Counted from the stretch's first letter, positions 1 through 9,058 are shown. The stretch: 48,140 nucleotides of DNA from Bacteroidia bacterium (GCA_030433115.1 JAUILH010000013.1:1-48140), one strand, 5' to 3'. Translations and numbers: made by a program. Notes: generated by a model not told the origin, from the letters alone.

Positions 1-886
1 CAGACAATTGTTGGATGTGTTATATGTAGAGGGAGGCAGTCAGTACACGGTTAAGTCTATGAATGATGGCTCTGTGTTGAATACTGTTGGTTCTGACTTC
101 TTAGATCTGTCTGTCAATTCATACGATCAATTGATGTATACAAGTGGTCGACAACATGCAAATTTAGTGGCTTATGACCTGGAAGATAATAATGAGTCAT
201 GGTCCAGACAAAATATGTCTATTGGTGGTAATGATTGGTTTTTGGGGATGACTTATTTTTCCATTGGACGGGAATTGTACTATGGAGATCAGGATGGCAA
301 TAAATTTCTGGTTTCTAAAAGTGGACAATCAAACATGGTAGCCAATGCTGTTTCGGGTTTTTTACCGGAAGAAGCTGGATTTGTAGGAGATGAATTGGTT
401 GTGGATGAAGGGGCTGTGAGCTTGGGGCATCATTCGATAATGACTTTTAATGAAACAAGCGGAACTTTGATACAGTCTGTATCAATACCTTTTGATCCGC
501 AAGCGATTTATCCAAAAAGCAATTCTGAAGCATTTGTGTTTGGGCATGATGGCACTCAAATCCGCATGGCAATTTACAATTTGACAACAAATTCTCTTTG
601 GGAGCCATACAGTTTCGGAACTATGGATCTCAATGAGGTCATTCAGATAGATTCTGATCGTTTGGTACTATTAACGAATTCTGGGGTTGATTTGTACACC
701 TATAGTTCAAATGGCTCGGTTAATATCTCCAACCAAGTATTTGACAAAGGAAAATTTTGTACTACTTGCAACTCTTTATTTCTATTGAATTCAAATGAAA
801 TTGTAGAGATGTCATTACAAGGCAGCACTATTCAAACCCAAACTATTTCGAACGGTGTGGATTTGGATTTAAGGTATAACAAATAA
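1..886 (+). CDS. Hypothetical beta-propeller-like protein, 5' end missing
   Basis: The reading frame is open to the left edge of the window, so this is the C-terminal part (about 294 residues) of a longer protein; the TTG at position 8 is only the first possible start inside the window. I do not recognise a named family. The sequence alternates short hydrophobic beta-strand-like stretches with Gly/Asn/Asp turns, and has repeated phrases such as an aspartate-arginine-leucine strand followed by a Leu-Tyr-Thr-Tyr strand, as in seven-bladed propellers that bind ligands or partners. A Cys-Thr-Thr-Cys pair lies near the C-terminus. No T9SS tail or membrane helix is visible in this part. It converges on accA with only 4 bases between the two stop codons. 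Function is unknown; the propeller fold is inferred from pattern alone. Confidence 0.6.
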   Translation, partial: RQLLDVLYVEGGSQYTVKSMNDGSVLNTVGSDFLDLSVNSYDQLMYTSGRQHANLVAYDLEDNNESWSRQNMSIGGNDWFLGMTYFSIGRELYYGDQDGNKFLVSKSGQSNMVANAVSGFLPEEAGFVGDELVVDEGAVSLGHHSIMTFNETSGTLIQSVSIPFDPQAIYPKSNSEAFVFGHDGTQIRMAIYNLTTNSLWEPYSFGTMDLNEVIQIDSDRLVLLTNSGVDLYTYSSNGSVNISNQVFDKGKFCTTCNSLFLLNSNEIVEMSLQGSTIQTQTISNGVDLDLRYNK

Positions 887-890
887 GGGA

Positions 891-1844
891 TTACTTGGTC
901 ACCCCCATTTTGGTGAACTTCTCAATACGCTTCTCAATACGTTTGTCTTGCGCCAATTTCTCTAAAGCCTTAATCTGTTTAACGATTTCGCTCTTAACGG
1001 TCTTGAAAGTTGCTTCTTTGTCGTTGTGCGCGCCACCCAAGGGCTCTTTAATCACACCATCAATCAACTTATTCTTGAGCATGTCTTCAGAAGTTAGTTT
1101 CAGTGCTTCAGCGGCAGTTTCTTTAAAATCCCAGCTTCTCCATAGGATGGATGAACACGACTCCGGAGAGATTACGGAATACCAGGTATTTTCAAGCATC
1201 AATACTTTGTCGCCAATACCAATTCCCAAAGCACCACCTGAAGCCCCTTCGCCTATTACAATGCAAATTACAGGTACTTTGAGCACCATCATTTCGTATA
1301 GAGTTCTGGCGATCGCTTCTCCCTGACCACGTTCTTCAGCCTCAAGTCCTGGATAGGCTCCTGGAGTGTCAATTAATGTCACAATTGGCTTATTGAACTT
1401 TTCGGCCAGCTTCATCAGTCTTAGGGCCTTTCTGTATCCTTCAGGATTTGGCATTCCGAAATTACGATACTGCCTCATTTTCGTATTGACACCTTTTTGT
1501 TGACCGATGAACATATACGTTTTGCCATCAATGTCACCAAATCCCCCAACCATGGCTTTGTCGTCTGCCACATTTCTATCTCCGTGCAATTCGACAAATT
1601 CTCCATCAGTAATCGCATTAATATAGTCAAGCGTGTAAGGTCTGTCTGGGTGTCTTGATAATTGAACTTTTTGCCAGGGCGTCAGGTTTTTGTATAGCTT
1701 GGTTTTCTCAGATTTGATTTTTTTCTCTAAATCTTTGATGGTCTTGCTAACATCTATATCCGATTTTTCACCAATCGATTTTTGGTTTTCAATCTGTTCT
1801 TCTAACTCTGCAATCCCTTGTTCAAAATCCAAATAATTCGGCAT
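891..1844 (-). CDS. accA: Acetyl-CoA carboxylase, carboxyltransferase subunit alpha
   Basis: AccA (317 residues, the usual length) pairs with AccD to move the carboxyl group from carboxybiotin on AccB to acetyl-CoA, giving malonyl-CoA for fatty acid synthesis in the cytosol. The N-terminus holds the typical acidic coiled segment ([14 protein letters not shown]). The middle holds the crotonase-like carboxyltransferase core, with the signatures [19 protein letters not shown] and [12 protein letters not shown], the last forming the oxyanion-hole region. The ATG at 1844 matches the family N-terminus. It is transcribed alone and leftwards, divergent from ispE, from a box reading TATTTTTG on the minus strand about 28 bases upstream. 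Nothing is missing or odd. Confidence 0.97.
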   Translation of the reverse strand: MPNYLDFEQGIAELEEQIENQKSIGEKSDIDVSKTIKDLEKKIKSEKTKLYKNLTPWQKVQLSRHPDRPYTLDYINAITDGEFVELHGDRNVADDKAMVGGFGDIDGKTYMFIGQQKGVNTKMRQYRNFGMPNPEGYRKALRLMKLAEKFNKPIVTLIDTPGAYPGLEAEERGQGEAIARTLYEMMVLKVPVICIVIGEGASGGALGIGIGDKVLMLENTWYSVISPESCSSILWRSWDFKETAAEALKLTSEDMLKNKLIDGVIKEPLGGAHNDKEATFKTVKSEIVKQIKALEKLAQDKRIEKRIEKFTKMGVTK

Positions 1845-1871
1845 ATCATATTAATTTGAAGTTCGAAATTA

Positions 1872-1879
1872 CAAAAATA
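1872..1879 (-). promoter_or_regulatory. Bacteroidetes -7 box for accA
   Basis: On the minus strand this reads TATTTTTG, an exact TAnnTTTG. It lies 28 bases before the accA ATG, so transcription would begin about 20 bases ahead of the start codon. No clean TTG element is present at the expected -33 spacing, so only the -7 half is supported. Confidence 0.45.
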
Positions 1880-1913
1880 CATTGTTCCACAATTTTGATT
1901 TACTTTGAATTGT

Positions 1914-2741
1914 ATGAAATTTCTTTGGGTATATCCAAATGCTAAGATTAATCTGGGCTTGAAAATCGTTTCAAAACGAGCAGATGGCTTTCATGAAATT
2001 GATGGTTTTTTCTTGCCAGTGGATTGGTGTGACGTGATTGAAATAGGCGTTTACTTTGAACAGAGTAATGGCATGGACTTGATTTGTTCCGGTATTGATT
2101 TGCCAGGTGCGCCAGACGATAATTTGTTGTTTACTTGCTATGAAAAGCTTAAATCTTACTGCGGAGATTTACCCTTTTTGAAGGTGCATTTACATAAAAA
2201 TATTCCTGTGGGAGCTGGGTTAGGAGGTGGGTCAGCGGATGCCGCATTTTTTGTGAAGGCTTTGAATGAGGCATGTGATTTAGGGTTGTCTGATGAAGAT
2301 TTACGGTCAATTTTACTAAGCATAGGAAGCGATTGTCCATTTTTTATTGATAACAGGCTGGCAAGGGTGAGAGGAATTGGTAATGAAATTGATCCTGTTT
2401 TAAATAAAGTTGTATTTGAGCATAGCTATCTCTTGTTGGTATACCCAGGTATTCACGTGTCCACGCAAGATGCCTATGGTGGATGTAAGCCTTCAGGAGA
2501 CACGTATGATGGTTTTGTTCTTCCTGAGGATTTAGGTGCGACTAAAGATTTGAGCAATGATTTTGAACGAACAGTTTGCAACATCCATCCTGAGATTGTT
2601 AAAGTAAAGGAAACAATGTCTGAATCGGGAGCCATTTATACTTCTATGTCGGGAAGCGGGTCAACGGTTTATGGTTTTTTCAATGAATTACCAGAAATAT
2701 CGTTTCCAGATCACTACATCACCAAATTGATCAAGTTATGA
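1914..2741 (+). CDS. ispE: 4-diphosphocytidyl-2-C-methyl-D-erythritol kinase
   Basis: IspE phosphorylates CDP-methylerythritol at the 2-hydroxyl with ATP, the fourth step of the non-mevalonate (MEP) isoprenoid pathway. The protein is a GHMP kinase of 275 residues. The N-terminal substrate motif PNAKINLGL lies at residues 8-16. The ATP-binding glycine loop PVGAGLGGGSADA lies at 98-110, and the C-terminal GSGSTVYG loop near 250. I chose the ATG at 1914; the in-frame TTG at 1905 adds only three residues and overlaps a promoter-like TACTTTG. The gene faces away from accA and converges on the LptG-like gene, whose stop codon is one base away. Length and motifs are normal. Confidence 0.95.
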   Translation: MKFLWVYPNAKINLGLKIVSKRADGFHEIDGFFLPVDWCDVIEIGVYFEQSNGMDLICSGIDLPGAPDDNLLFTCYEKLKSYCGDLPFLKVHLHKNIPVGAGLGGGSADAAFFVKALNEACDLGLSDEDLRSILLSIGSDCPFFIDNRLARVRGIGNEIDPVLNKVVFEHSYLLLVYPGIHVSTQDAYGGCKPSGDTYDGFVLPEDLGATKDLSNDFERTVCNIHPEIVKVKETMSESGAIYTSMSGSGSTVYGFFNELPEISFPDHYITKLIKL

Positions 2742-2742
2742 T

Positions 2743-3828
2743 CTATTTAGGTGCTCTGGAATAAAAGATCAGGGCACAACCCAAAAAGAATAAATTAGGG
2801 GCCCATACCGCCCAAAAAGGATTGAAACCGGCATTTAAAGCACCAACAGTGGTAAACTGAATTCCGAATACGTAAAAAAGGACAACCAGAAGTCCGAAAA
2901 CCAGGTTAATGCCAACTCCATTTCTGGACTTTCGGCTCGAGACGCTCACGCCAAGTACAGTAAGCACGAAAGTAATCAGAGGATAACTGCTTCTTTCATG
3001 GAGTTTCAATTCATAAAAAGAAATGTCTGAAGATCCGGTTTTCTTTTCTTCTTCAATATAATCGAGAAGCTCTGGGGTGGACATGGTCATAGCGAGTTCT
3101 CTTGTGGCAGTGAAGTCGGCAAGGGTATAGTCCATAACTGTGTCTAGAATAGGAATGGTCCGAAAGCCATGATTCAACGAATCTTTATCTGTAAAATCTC
3201 TCTCGAATGCACCTTGAAATCTCCATTTTCTAGAGGAACTGTCTCCAATTGCTCTGGAAGCATAGAACATTTTTTTGAGTTCTCCGGTTGATTTGTCGCG
3301 GTGCGTGAGCCAAAACTGATCTATATAACCATTTGACTCGTAAAAACTCCTGAAGTATACACTTTCGCCTTCTTTGGTTTCTTGTTTGATGTTGGCCAGG
3401 TTGAATTTTTTACTGTTGTACTTTTCCTCAAAAATGAGTCTCTTGGCATTGCCGTTTGGCACAATGTAGTGGTTCATCATTAAAGAGACCAGTACAATGG
3501 CAGAAGCCCCAATCATGTATGGTCTCATGAATCGGGCATAACTAATTCCGCCTGCCAGTATAGGAACCACTTCTGTGTCTCTAGACATCTTTGAGGTAAG
3601 CAAAATTACTGCCAGGAAAGCAATAAATCCACTGAATTGATTGCCGTAGAACAAAATGAAATTGAGGTAATAATCAAAGATGATTTCATTCAAAGTGGCG
3701 TTTTCAGTAAAAAACCGGTCCAGATTTTCGGCCACATCCAATACAACCGAAATAGACATAATCAGCGCCAACATAAAAATGAAGGTGGTGAGAAATCTTT
3801 TGACGATATACCAATCCAGTTTTTTCAC
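2743..3828 (-). CDS. LptF/LptG-family lipopolysaccharide export permease
   Basis: This is a 361-residue YjgP/YjgQ-family inner-membrane protein. In the Lpt machine, LptF and LptG flank the LptB ATPase dimer and lift lipopolysaccharide out of the inner membrane to the periplasmic bridge. The protein has the family layout: an N-terminal LDWYIVKRFL segment and first helix (about residues 10-32), two more helices in the first 120 residues, a long periplasmic beta-jellyroll (about 125-270), and three C-terminal helices, ending at SRAPK. The start is a GTG at 3828 that shares its G with the TAG stop of tgt, so the two are translationally coupled. I cannot tell LptF from LptG with certainty; the position after tgt is common for the LptG-like copy in this phylum. 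Confidence 0.9.
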   Translation of the reverse strand: MKKLDWYIVKRFLTTFIFMLALIMSISVVLDVAENLDRFFTENATLNEIIFDYYLNFILFYGNQFSGFIAFLAVILLTSKMSRDTEVVPILAGGISYARFMRPYMIGASAIVLVSLMMNHYIVPNGNAKRLIFEEKYNSKKFNLANIKQETKEGESVYFRSFYESNGYIDQFWLTHRDKSTGELKKMFYASRAIGDSSSRKWRFQGAFERDFTDKDSLNHGFRTIPILDTVMDYTLADFTATRELAMTMSTPELLDYIEEEKKTGSSDISFYELKLHERSSYPLITFVLTVLGVSVSSRKSRNGVGINLVFGLLVVLFYVFGIQFTTVGALNAGFNPFWAVWAPNLFFLGCALIFYSRAPK

Positions 3829-4958
3829 TAAAGTCTTGAGCTCAGTTTAGGCACCATTTTGTTTTTCCAGGCGTGAAATGTATTGTTCACAATGTGTTTT
3901 CGCGCTTCTTTTACTAACCATAAATAGAAGCCTAAATTGTGGATGCTGGCAATTTGTGCACCTAATATTTCCTTGGAAACAATTAAATGTCTTAAATAGG
4001 CTTTGGAATAGACTGTGTCAACGAAAGTGTCACCATTAGGGTCAATTGGACTTAAGTCATTCTCCCATTTCTTATTTCTGATATTAACGGTGCCTTCAGA
4101 AGTAAATAGCATGCCGTTTCTGGCATTTCGCGTTGGCATCACGCAGTCAAACATATCAACCCCAAGCGCTATGCATTCAAGAATATTAGCTGGTGTACCA
4201 ACTCCCATTAAATACCTTGGTTTATCATTTGGAAGAATATCGCAGACCAATTCTGTCATGGCATACATATCTTCATGAGGTTCACCGACAGATAATCCAC
4301 CTATTGCATTGCCTTCTCTACCTTGTTCTGCTATAAATTCGGCACTTTGTTTTCTTAAATCAGGGTAAGTGCTCCCCTGAACAATGGGGAAAAAAGTTTG
4401 ATCATAGCCGTATTTTCCTTCAGTTTCATCAAATCTTTTAATGCACCTTTTAAGCCATCGGTGGGTCATCTCCATACTATTTCTGGCATATCCAAAGTCA
4501 CAAGGATAGGGTGTGCATTCGTCGAATGCCATCATGATATCTGCTCCAATAGTTCTCTGGATATCCATCACATTTTCCGGAGTGAATAAATGGGTGCTGC
4601 CATCAATGTGGCTTTTAAATTTCACGCCTTCTTCTTTGATCTTTCGGGTTCCACTTAGAGAATACACTTGGTAGCCGCCAGAATCTGTCAGGATGGGTTT
4701 GTCCCAACCGTTAAATTTGTGCAAACCTCCGGCTTTTTCAATTAAATCTAACCCTGGTCTTAAATACAGATGATAGGTATTTCCCAAAATGATCTGAGCT
4801 TTGATGTCGTCTTTGAGTTCTCTTTGATGAACTGCTTTGACAGTGCCGGCGGTACCAACAGGCATGAAGATTGGGGTCTCAATATCGCCATGTGCGGTGG
4901 ACACTGCGCCAGCTCTTGCTTTCGATCCTGAATCCTGGTTATTTATTTTAAAGTGCAT
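3828..4958 (-). CDS. tgt: Queuine/7-aminomethyl-7-deazaguanine tRNA-ribosyltransferase
   Basis: Tgt exchanges guanine-34 in the anticodon of tRNAs with GUN anticodons for preQ1, the committing step of queuosine insertion. The 376-residue protein has the TIM-barrel signatures: TPIFMPVGTAGTVKAV near the N-terminus, the substrate-binding ILTDSGGYQVYSL, DIMMAFDECTPYP with the conserved aspartates, GGLSVGEPHEDM, and the base-exchange nucleophile region GVDMFDCVMPTRNARNG. The zinc ligands seen in most members are less obvious at this C-terminus. I set the start at the ATG at 4958; the frame extends to a TTG at 4985, but that codon lies in the -7 promoter box. It is the first gene of a two-gene operon with the downstream permease. 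Confidence 0.95.
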   Translation of the reverse strand: MHFKINNQDSGSKARAGAVSTAHGDIETPIFMPVGTAGTVKAVHQRELKDDIKAQIILGNTYHLYLRPGLDLIEKAGGLHKFNGWDKPILTDSGGYQVYSLSGTRKIKEEGVKFKSHIDGSTHLFTPENVMDIQRTIGADIMMAFDECTPYPCDFGYARNSMEMTHRWLKRCIKRFDETEGKYGYDQTFFPIVQGSTYPDLRKQSAEFIAEQGREGNAIGGLSVGEPHEDMYAMTELVCDILPNDKPRYLMGVGTPANILECIALGVDMFDCVMPTRNARNGMLFTSEGTVNIRNKKWENDLSPIDPNGDTFVDTVYSKAYLRHLIVSKEILGAQIASIHNLGFYLWLVKEARKHIVNNTFHAWKNKMVPKLSSRL

Positions 4959-4982
4959 AAAAATGTTGAAAAGACAGATCGT

Positions 4983-4990
4983 CAAAGATA
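4983..4990 (-). promoter_or_regulatory. Bacteroidetes -7 box for tgt
   Basis: On the minus strand this reads TATCTTTG, an exact TAnnTTTG and the same octamer as at rpmH and map. It sits 25 bases before the tgt ATG at 4958 and overlaps the alternative TTG start, which argues for the shorter protein. A divergent box for the next gene lies 20 bases away. Confidence 0.55.
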
Positions 4991-5010
4991 ATACAATAGC
5001 TTATTCTGGG

Positions 5011-5018
5011 TATATTTG
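5011..5018 (+). promoter_or_regulatory. Bacteroidetes -7 box for the glycosyltransferase at 5028
   Basis: Reads TATATTTG, an exact TAnnTTTG. Only 9 bases separate it from the ATG at 5028, so the mRNA would be leaderless or nearly so. It also overlaps the alternative TTG start at 5016, which favours the ATG. Confidence 0.5.
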
Positions 5019-5027
5019 ATTACAACT

Positions 5028-6164
5028 ATGGTTCTCAAGGATTTGTCTTCTGTTAAGTTGGATGTGTGGTTTGTCGTGATGGCATGCATGGCATTTTTCT
5101 TTCTCATTCAGATGTTCTACTTTTTGTATTTCTATTTAAAATTGGCGCGTTATAAAGAGCGTAATATGGGGCTTCATGAAGGTCAACCTGTTTCTGTAAT
5201 TATTGCTGCAAGGAACGAATTGGAAAATTTAAAGAGTAATCTGACCGCTATTTTGGAACAAAATTATGGTGAATTTCAGGTGGTAGTTGTCAATGATCGG
5301 AGCTGGGATCAAACCGCAGACTATCTGAGAGAGATGAAGGCTAAGTATTCTCATCTTCATGTAATTACGGTGCATGAACATGATTTGTATACGCATGGCA
5401 AGAAAATGGCCGTGACTTTGGGAGTTAAGGGGGCTAAATACGATATGTTGCTGTTTACAGATGCCGATTGTAAGCCGGATTCCAAGGATTGGATTAGTGA
5501 GATGGTGAAAGGATACAGTGGCAATGAAATTGTATTAGGATATAGTCCGCAGATGAAGGAGCGCGGATTTCTTAACTGGTTGATTCGCTTTGATACGGTT
5601 CAGGTTGGGATGCAGTATTTGTCTTATGCTCTAGCTGGTGTGCCATATATGGGAGTTGGTAGGAACATGTCCTACAAAAAGGACTTATTTTTTAAGCAAA
5701 ACGGTTTCAAAAAGCATTACCATATTCAAAGCGGAGATGATGATTTATTCATTAACCAGGCCGCTACAAAAGACAATGTGAGTATTCGGGTGAATGGAGA
5801 TGCTTTTATGATGACCAAACCTAAAACATCATTTAAAGATTGGTGGTGGCAAAAGAAACGTCATTTTTCGTCATCAGGCTTCTATAAGTTCAAGCATAAA
5901 GTTCTATTGTCCCTGTATCCAATGAGTTTATTGTTTCTTGCAATAGCCACAGTAGTGTCACTGTTTGGACCATATATATGGCTGGCTTTGGGCTTGTATA
6001 TGACAAGAATCACCATTCAGTTGTTGATATTTAACGCGATATATAAAAAATTAGGGGCAAGGGAATTACTAGTTTTGACTCCTTTTTTAGAGTTGATATT
6101 TTTATTCATAAATCCGTTGATCCACGTGTCAAACGCATTCGTAAAACCTAACAAATGGGCCTAG
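5028..6164 (+). CDS. Membrane-anchored family 2 glycosyltransferase
   Basis: This 378-residue protein has one N-terminal membrane helix (about residues 12-35), a GT-A catalytic domain and three C-terminal helices (about 290-375), the layout of processive or ceramide-glucosyltransferase-like GT2 enzymes. Visible motifs are VSVIIAARNE at the start of the GT2 fold, VVVNDRSWDQT for nucleotide binding, TDADCKPDS as the metal-binding DXD-type motif, and GDDDLFINQ followed by KKRHFSSS where QxxRW-type enzymes hold the acceptor site. Donor and acceptor sugars cannot be told from sequence. It starts divergently from tgt and overlaps the sigma factor gene by 10 bases, so it heads a three-gene unit with that gene and rsmG. 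Confidence 0.88.
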   Translation: MVLKDLSSVKLDVWFVVMACMAFFFLIQMFYFLYFYLKLARYKERNMGLHEGQPVSVIIAARNELENLKSNLTAILEQNYGEFQVVVVNDRSWDQTADYLREMKAKYSHLHVITVHEHDLYTHGKKMAVTLGVKGAKYDMLLFTDADCKPDSKDWISEMVKGYSGNEIVLGYSPQMKERGFLNWLIRFDTVQVGMQYLSYALAGVPYMGVGRNMSYKKDLFFKQNGFKKHYHIQSGDDDLFINQAATKDNVSIRVNGDAFMMTKPKTSFKDWWWQKKRHFSSSGFYKFKHKVLLSLYPMSLLFLAIATVVSLFGPYIWLALGLYMTRITIQLLIFNAIYKKLGARELLVLTPFLELIFLFINPLIHVSNAFVKPNKWA

Positions 6165-6763
6165 GAAGCAATTTATCAGATAAAGCCAAACACGACTATT
6201 CATTGGTTCAACGTGCGGTGAATGATGGAGATCAACATGCGTATGCTGAGTTGATGGATCGTTACAGAGATTCTATTTTCTTCATGCTGTTGAAGATGGT
6301 GAATAACCGAGATGATGCTGAAGATTTGACCATTGAAGCTTTTGGTAAAGCATTTAACAGACTGCATCAATATACACCGAACTATGCTTTTTCTACCTGG
6401 TTGTTTAAGATTGCTTCCAACAACTGTATCGATTTTATCAGGAAAAAGAAGAACAATACCATGTCTATCGATAGTGATTTTAGTAATGACGATGGGGATC
6501 GGGTGAGTTTTGATTTGAAATCTACTGGAAGAAACCCTGAGGAAGAGGCCATTCGAGAGCAAAAAATCAAATTAATGCGAGAGATCGTGACAAGGTTAAA
6601 GCCAAGGTATCGAGAGTTGATTGAGTTAAGGTATTTTAAGGAGTATTCTTATGAAGAGATTGCAAAGGAACTTGATTTGCCACTGGGAACCGTAAAGGCT
6701 CAATTGTTTAGAGCTCGTGAGTTCCTGTATAACATCATGAAGAATACGAAGGGCAGTATTTAA
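6155..6763 (+). CDS. ECF-type RNA polymerase sigma factor
   Basis: A 202-residue sigma-70-family protein with regions 2 and 4 only. Region 2 spans about residues 25-95, with DAEDLTIEAFGKAF and the promoter-melting FSTWLFKIASNNCIDFIRKKK segment. Region 4 spans about 140-195, with the helix-turn-helix YSYEEIAKELDLPLGTVKAQLFRARE. An acidic linker rich in Ser and Asp joins them. It directs RNA polymerase to a subset of promoters. No anti-sigma gene is adjacent, so control is unclear; in this phylum several stand-alone members exist. The ATG at 6155 lies inside the end of the upstream glycosyltransferase gene (10-base overlap), and rsmG follows after 2 bases. Confidence 0.93.
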   Translation: MGLGSNLSDKAKHDYSLVQRAVNDGDQHAYAELMDRYRDSIFFMLLKMVNNRDDAEDLTIEAFGKAFNRLHQYTPNYAFSTWLFKIASNNCIDFIRKKKNNTMSIDSDFSNDDGDRVSFDLKSTGRNPEEEAIREQKIKLMREIVTRLKPRYRELIELRYFKEYSYEEIAKELDLPLGTVKAQLFRAREFLYNIMKNTKGSI

Positions 6764-6765
6764 TC

Positions 6766-7386
6766 ATGGAAATTCTAAAAAAGTATTTTGAACTGACCGA
6801 TCGACAAGTTGATCAGTTTTCTAAATTGTCTGATCTATACGCTTTTTGGAATGCGCAGATCAATGTCATCAGTCGCAAGGACATGGATAATTTTTATACC
6901 AACCATGTTTTGCACAGTTTAGGCATCAATTGTTGCATTGAATTTGTGCCTGAAACGCGAATTCTGGATGTTGGAACAGGAGGAGGATTTCCAGGTATTC
7001 CTTTGGCCATTGCTTGTCCGGATTGTGAGTTTGTTCTTATAGATAGCATTGGCAAGAAAATTAAGGTTGTTCAAGAGGTAGTTGATGCAATTGGATTAAG
7101 CAATGTAACCGCGATTCATGATAGAGCCGAGAAAGCTCCTGGTAAATATGATTTTATCGTCTCCCGTGCAGTTACTCGTATGAATAAATTTATTCCGTGG
7201 GTTAGAAACAAAATTGCTCAAGAGCAAAGAAATTCTTTGCCAAACGGAATTCTTTACCTCAAAGGTGGAGACCTTAAGGAGGAAATGTCCGAGATTCATC
7301 AAGATTATGACATATACGAACTACCGGAATTCTTTGAAGAACCTTTTTTCGAGACTAAGAAAGTGGTGTATGTAAGGATGGTTTAG
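6766..7386 (+). CDS. rsmG: 16S rRNA (guanine-527-N7)-methyltransferase
   Basis: RsmG (GidB) places the N7 methyl group on G527 of 16S rRNA using S-adenosylmethionine; its loss gives low-level streptomycin resistance in several bacteria. The 206-residue protein matches family length. The N-terminal NVISRKDMDNFYTNHVLHSL is the typical RsmG lead-in. The SAM-binding loop ILDVGTGGGFPGIPLAI lies at about residues 66-82, and VSRAV around 130 is the next conserved block. The gene is 2 bases after the sigma factor gene and probably co-transcribed. Its TAG stop overlaps by 4 bases the TAA of the convergent ABC permease. Confidence 0.96.
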   Translation: MEILKKYFELTDRQVDQFSKLSDLYAFWNAQINVISRKDMDNFYTNHVLHSLGINCCIEFVPETRILDVGTGGGFPGIPLAIACPDCEFVLIDSIGKKIKVVQEVVDAIGLSNVTAIHDRAEKAPGKYDFIVSRAVTRMNKFIPWVRNKIAQEQRNSLPNGILYLKGGDLKEEMSEIHQDYDIYELPEFFEEPFFETKKVVYVRMV

Positions 7387-8162
7387 AAGTTTCTTCTCAT
7401 CACATTCTGGTAAGCAATAAAGAGTATGCCCAGGATGTAGGCAGTTCCAATCGCAAATCTTTCACCTCTATCCAATACAAATGGCGTTTCTCCGTTCCGT
7501 GTCATTTCATCAATGAGTTCTTGAAGGAAGGGGAATGGTGTGAGTCGAGCAATGACTCCAATGGGAGAAAATGCTGCAATTTCACTTGGCAAGAATTGTC
7601 TGATTAACCATTCTACAAAAATGACACAGAGGAATAAAAGAATGGCATATCCGGAACTTCTCAGCAGCAATGAAAAAAGTAATGCAATTGAAAGATAGCC
7701 GAAGGTTTGGAACAAAAATATGGGAATGTATTCTATTCCATTCATGACATTATCGACTCCTCCGGTGTATATGAGGCTGGCGATGATGGCAATTATAGCC
7801 ATGTAAGCAGTCGCAATGATTGAAATTGATCCGGTTAACAGCAATTTTGACCCAAAAAACTCTTTTCTGGTTAAACCGTCAATGATGTGCTGTCGTGCCG
7901 TTTTGGCAGCAAATTCGTTGGTAGCGAATATCACTATGATCATTCCCAAAAGTATTTGGAACCAGCTTGAAATCCATGCGGATACATTCCAACCTGTTGG
8001 GAACCCATAAATCTCCTCAGCGGCAGAAGGGAAGAAAGCAAACCCTAGTTGGTCAAGGAACAAAATTAGCAAGGGAGCCATTATTAGGTATAATCCGCTT
8101 AGCCACCAGAATGGTTTGTATGAAGACAATTTCGCCCATTCTATTTTTAATAATCTCATCAT
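7383..8162 (-). CDS. ABC-2 type transporter permease
   Basis: A 259-residue membrane protein with about six hydrophobic helices, starting with a cytoplasmic RLLKIEWAKLSSYKPFW segment typical of ABC-2 permeases of the bacitracin/antibiotic exporter type. It begins with ATGATG and overlaps the TGA of the upstream ATPase gene by four bases, so the two form one transporter. Substrate is unknown; this class exports peptides, lipids or antibiotics, or helps gliding motility (GldF). I see no specific likeness to GldF. It ends overlapping rsmG tail to tail. Confidence 0.85.
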   Translation of the reverse strand: MMRLLKIEWAKLSSYKPFWWLSGLYLIMAPLLILFLDQLGFAFFPSAAEEIYGFPTGWNVSAWISSWFQILLGMIIVIFATNEFAAKTARQHIIDGLTRKEFFGSKLLLTGSISIIATAYMAIIAIIASLIYTGGVDNVMNGIEYIPIFLFQTFGYLSIALLFSLLLRSSGYAILLFLCVIFVEWLIRQFLPSEIAAFSPIGVIARLTPFPFLQELIDEMTRNGETPFVLDRGERFAIGTAYILGILFIAYQNVMRRNF

Positions 8163-9058
8163 GATTGTACAGTTTCTAGGAATATAGATTCCAGATTTTT
8201 TTGATCGGTTTTTAGCATGTTGAGCACAATGCCTTTTTCAAACAGAGCCTTATTTAGTTCGGCAGTTGTTTTGTCCTTTTCAATTTCTACTATAAGCTCT
8301 TTGCCCGTGTTTCTTGATACTTTAGCCCAAGCCAAAGAATTGATCGTATCTGTAAGTGCATTTAAATTGTCAGAAGCAACGGTCACACTCATTTGTCCCC
8401 CAAGAATTTCACCAAGCGTTCCAGTGCTGAGTAATTTGCCGTGCTTCATGATGGCAACGTGGGTACAGATCTTTTCAATCTCGTCAAGAATATGACTGGC
8501 GATGATAATGGTCTTGCCATCATGGGCAATGCTCGAAATCAATTCTCGAATATCGGCAATGCCTTGTGGGTCCAAACCATTTGTGGGTTCATCCAAAACT
8601 AAAATTTCCGGATCGCTCAACAGGGCAGAGCCAATAGCCAACCTCTGTTTCATCCCAAGGGAGTAGGTTTTGAATTTGTCGTGATCTCTGCCACTTAATC
8701 CAACACGCTTGATTACCTGATCAATTCTTTCCTCAAGATTATTCACGTTCTTAATAAGTCCGGTAATCTTCAAATTTTGTCTAGCCGACAAATAAGGATA
8801 AAAATTAGGCGTTTCCAATAATGCGCCTAAACGCATTCTGTTGGCATCATCCTGACCATTCCCAAACCAGGAAAATTGTCCGGAATCGGCGGTCAGGATA
8901 CCTAATAAAATTCCCAGAGTAGTTGTTTTACCTGATCCATTCGGTCCCAAAAAACCATATACGCTTCCGGCGGTTACTTCAAGCGAGAGCCCTTTTAATG
9001 CTTGGACATTGCCGTAGCTTTTGCTCAGATTTTCTACTTTTAAAACGATTTCGCTCAT
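8159..9058 (-). CDS. ABC transporter ATP-binding protein
   Basis: The 299-residue ATPase subunit of the ABC-2 system. The Walker A motif GPNGSGKTT is at about residues 38-46, the Q-loop region LLETPNFYPYLS follows, the ABC signature YSLGMKQRLAIG comes next, then Walker B ILVLDEPTNGLDP and the switch histidine in IIASHILDE. A C-terminal extension of about 80 residues is typical of the drug/bacitracin branch. I set the start at the ATG at 9058 (MSEIVLKVENLSKSYG); the frame runs on upstream to a weaker start that would lie within the preceding gene. The ATGA overlap with the MsbA-like gene indicates coupling. Confidence 0.9.
   Translation of the reverse strand: MSEIVLKVENLSKSYGNVQALKGLSLEVTAGSVYGFLGPNGSGKTTTLGILLGILTADSGQFSWFGNGQDDANRMRLGALLETPNFYPYLSARQNLKITGLIKNVNNLEERIDQVIKRVGLSGRDHDKFKTYSLGMKQRLAIGSALLSDPEILVLDEPTNGLDPQGIADIRELISSIAHDGKTIIIASHILDEIEKICTHVAIMKHGKLLSTGTLGEILGGQMSVTVASDNLNALTDTINSLAWAKVSRNTGKELIVEIEKDKTTAELNKALFEKGIVLNMLKTDQKNLESIFLETVQS

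Noticed and set aside
895..1326. Plus-strand ORF of 143 codons opposite accA
   Set aside because: It lies wholly within accA on the other strand, has a protein-unlike composition and no recognisable motif; it is a shadow frame.
4959..4985. N-terminal extension of tgt from TTG 4985
   Set aside because: The extension would place translation start in the -7 box, and the family N-terminus begins at the ATG at 4958.
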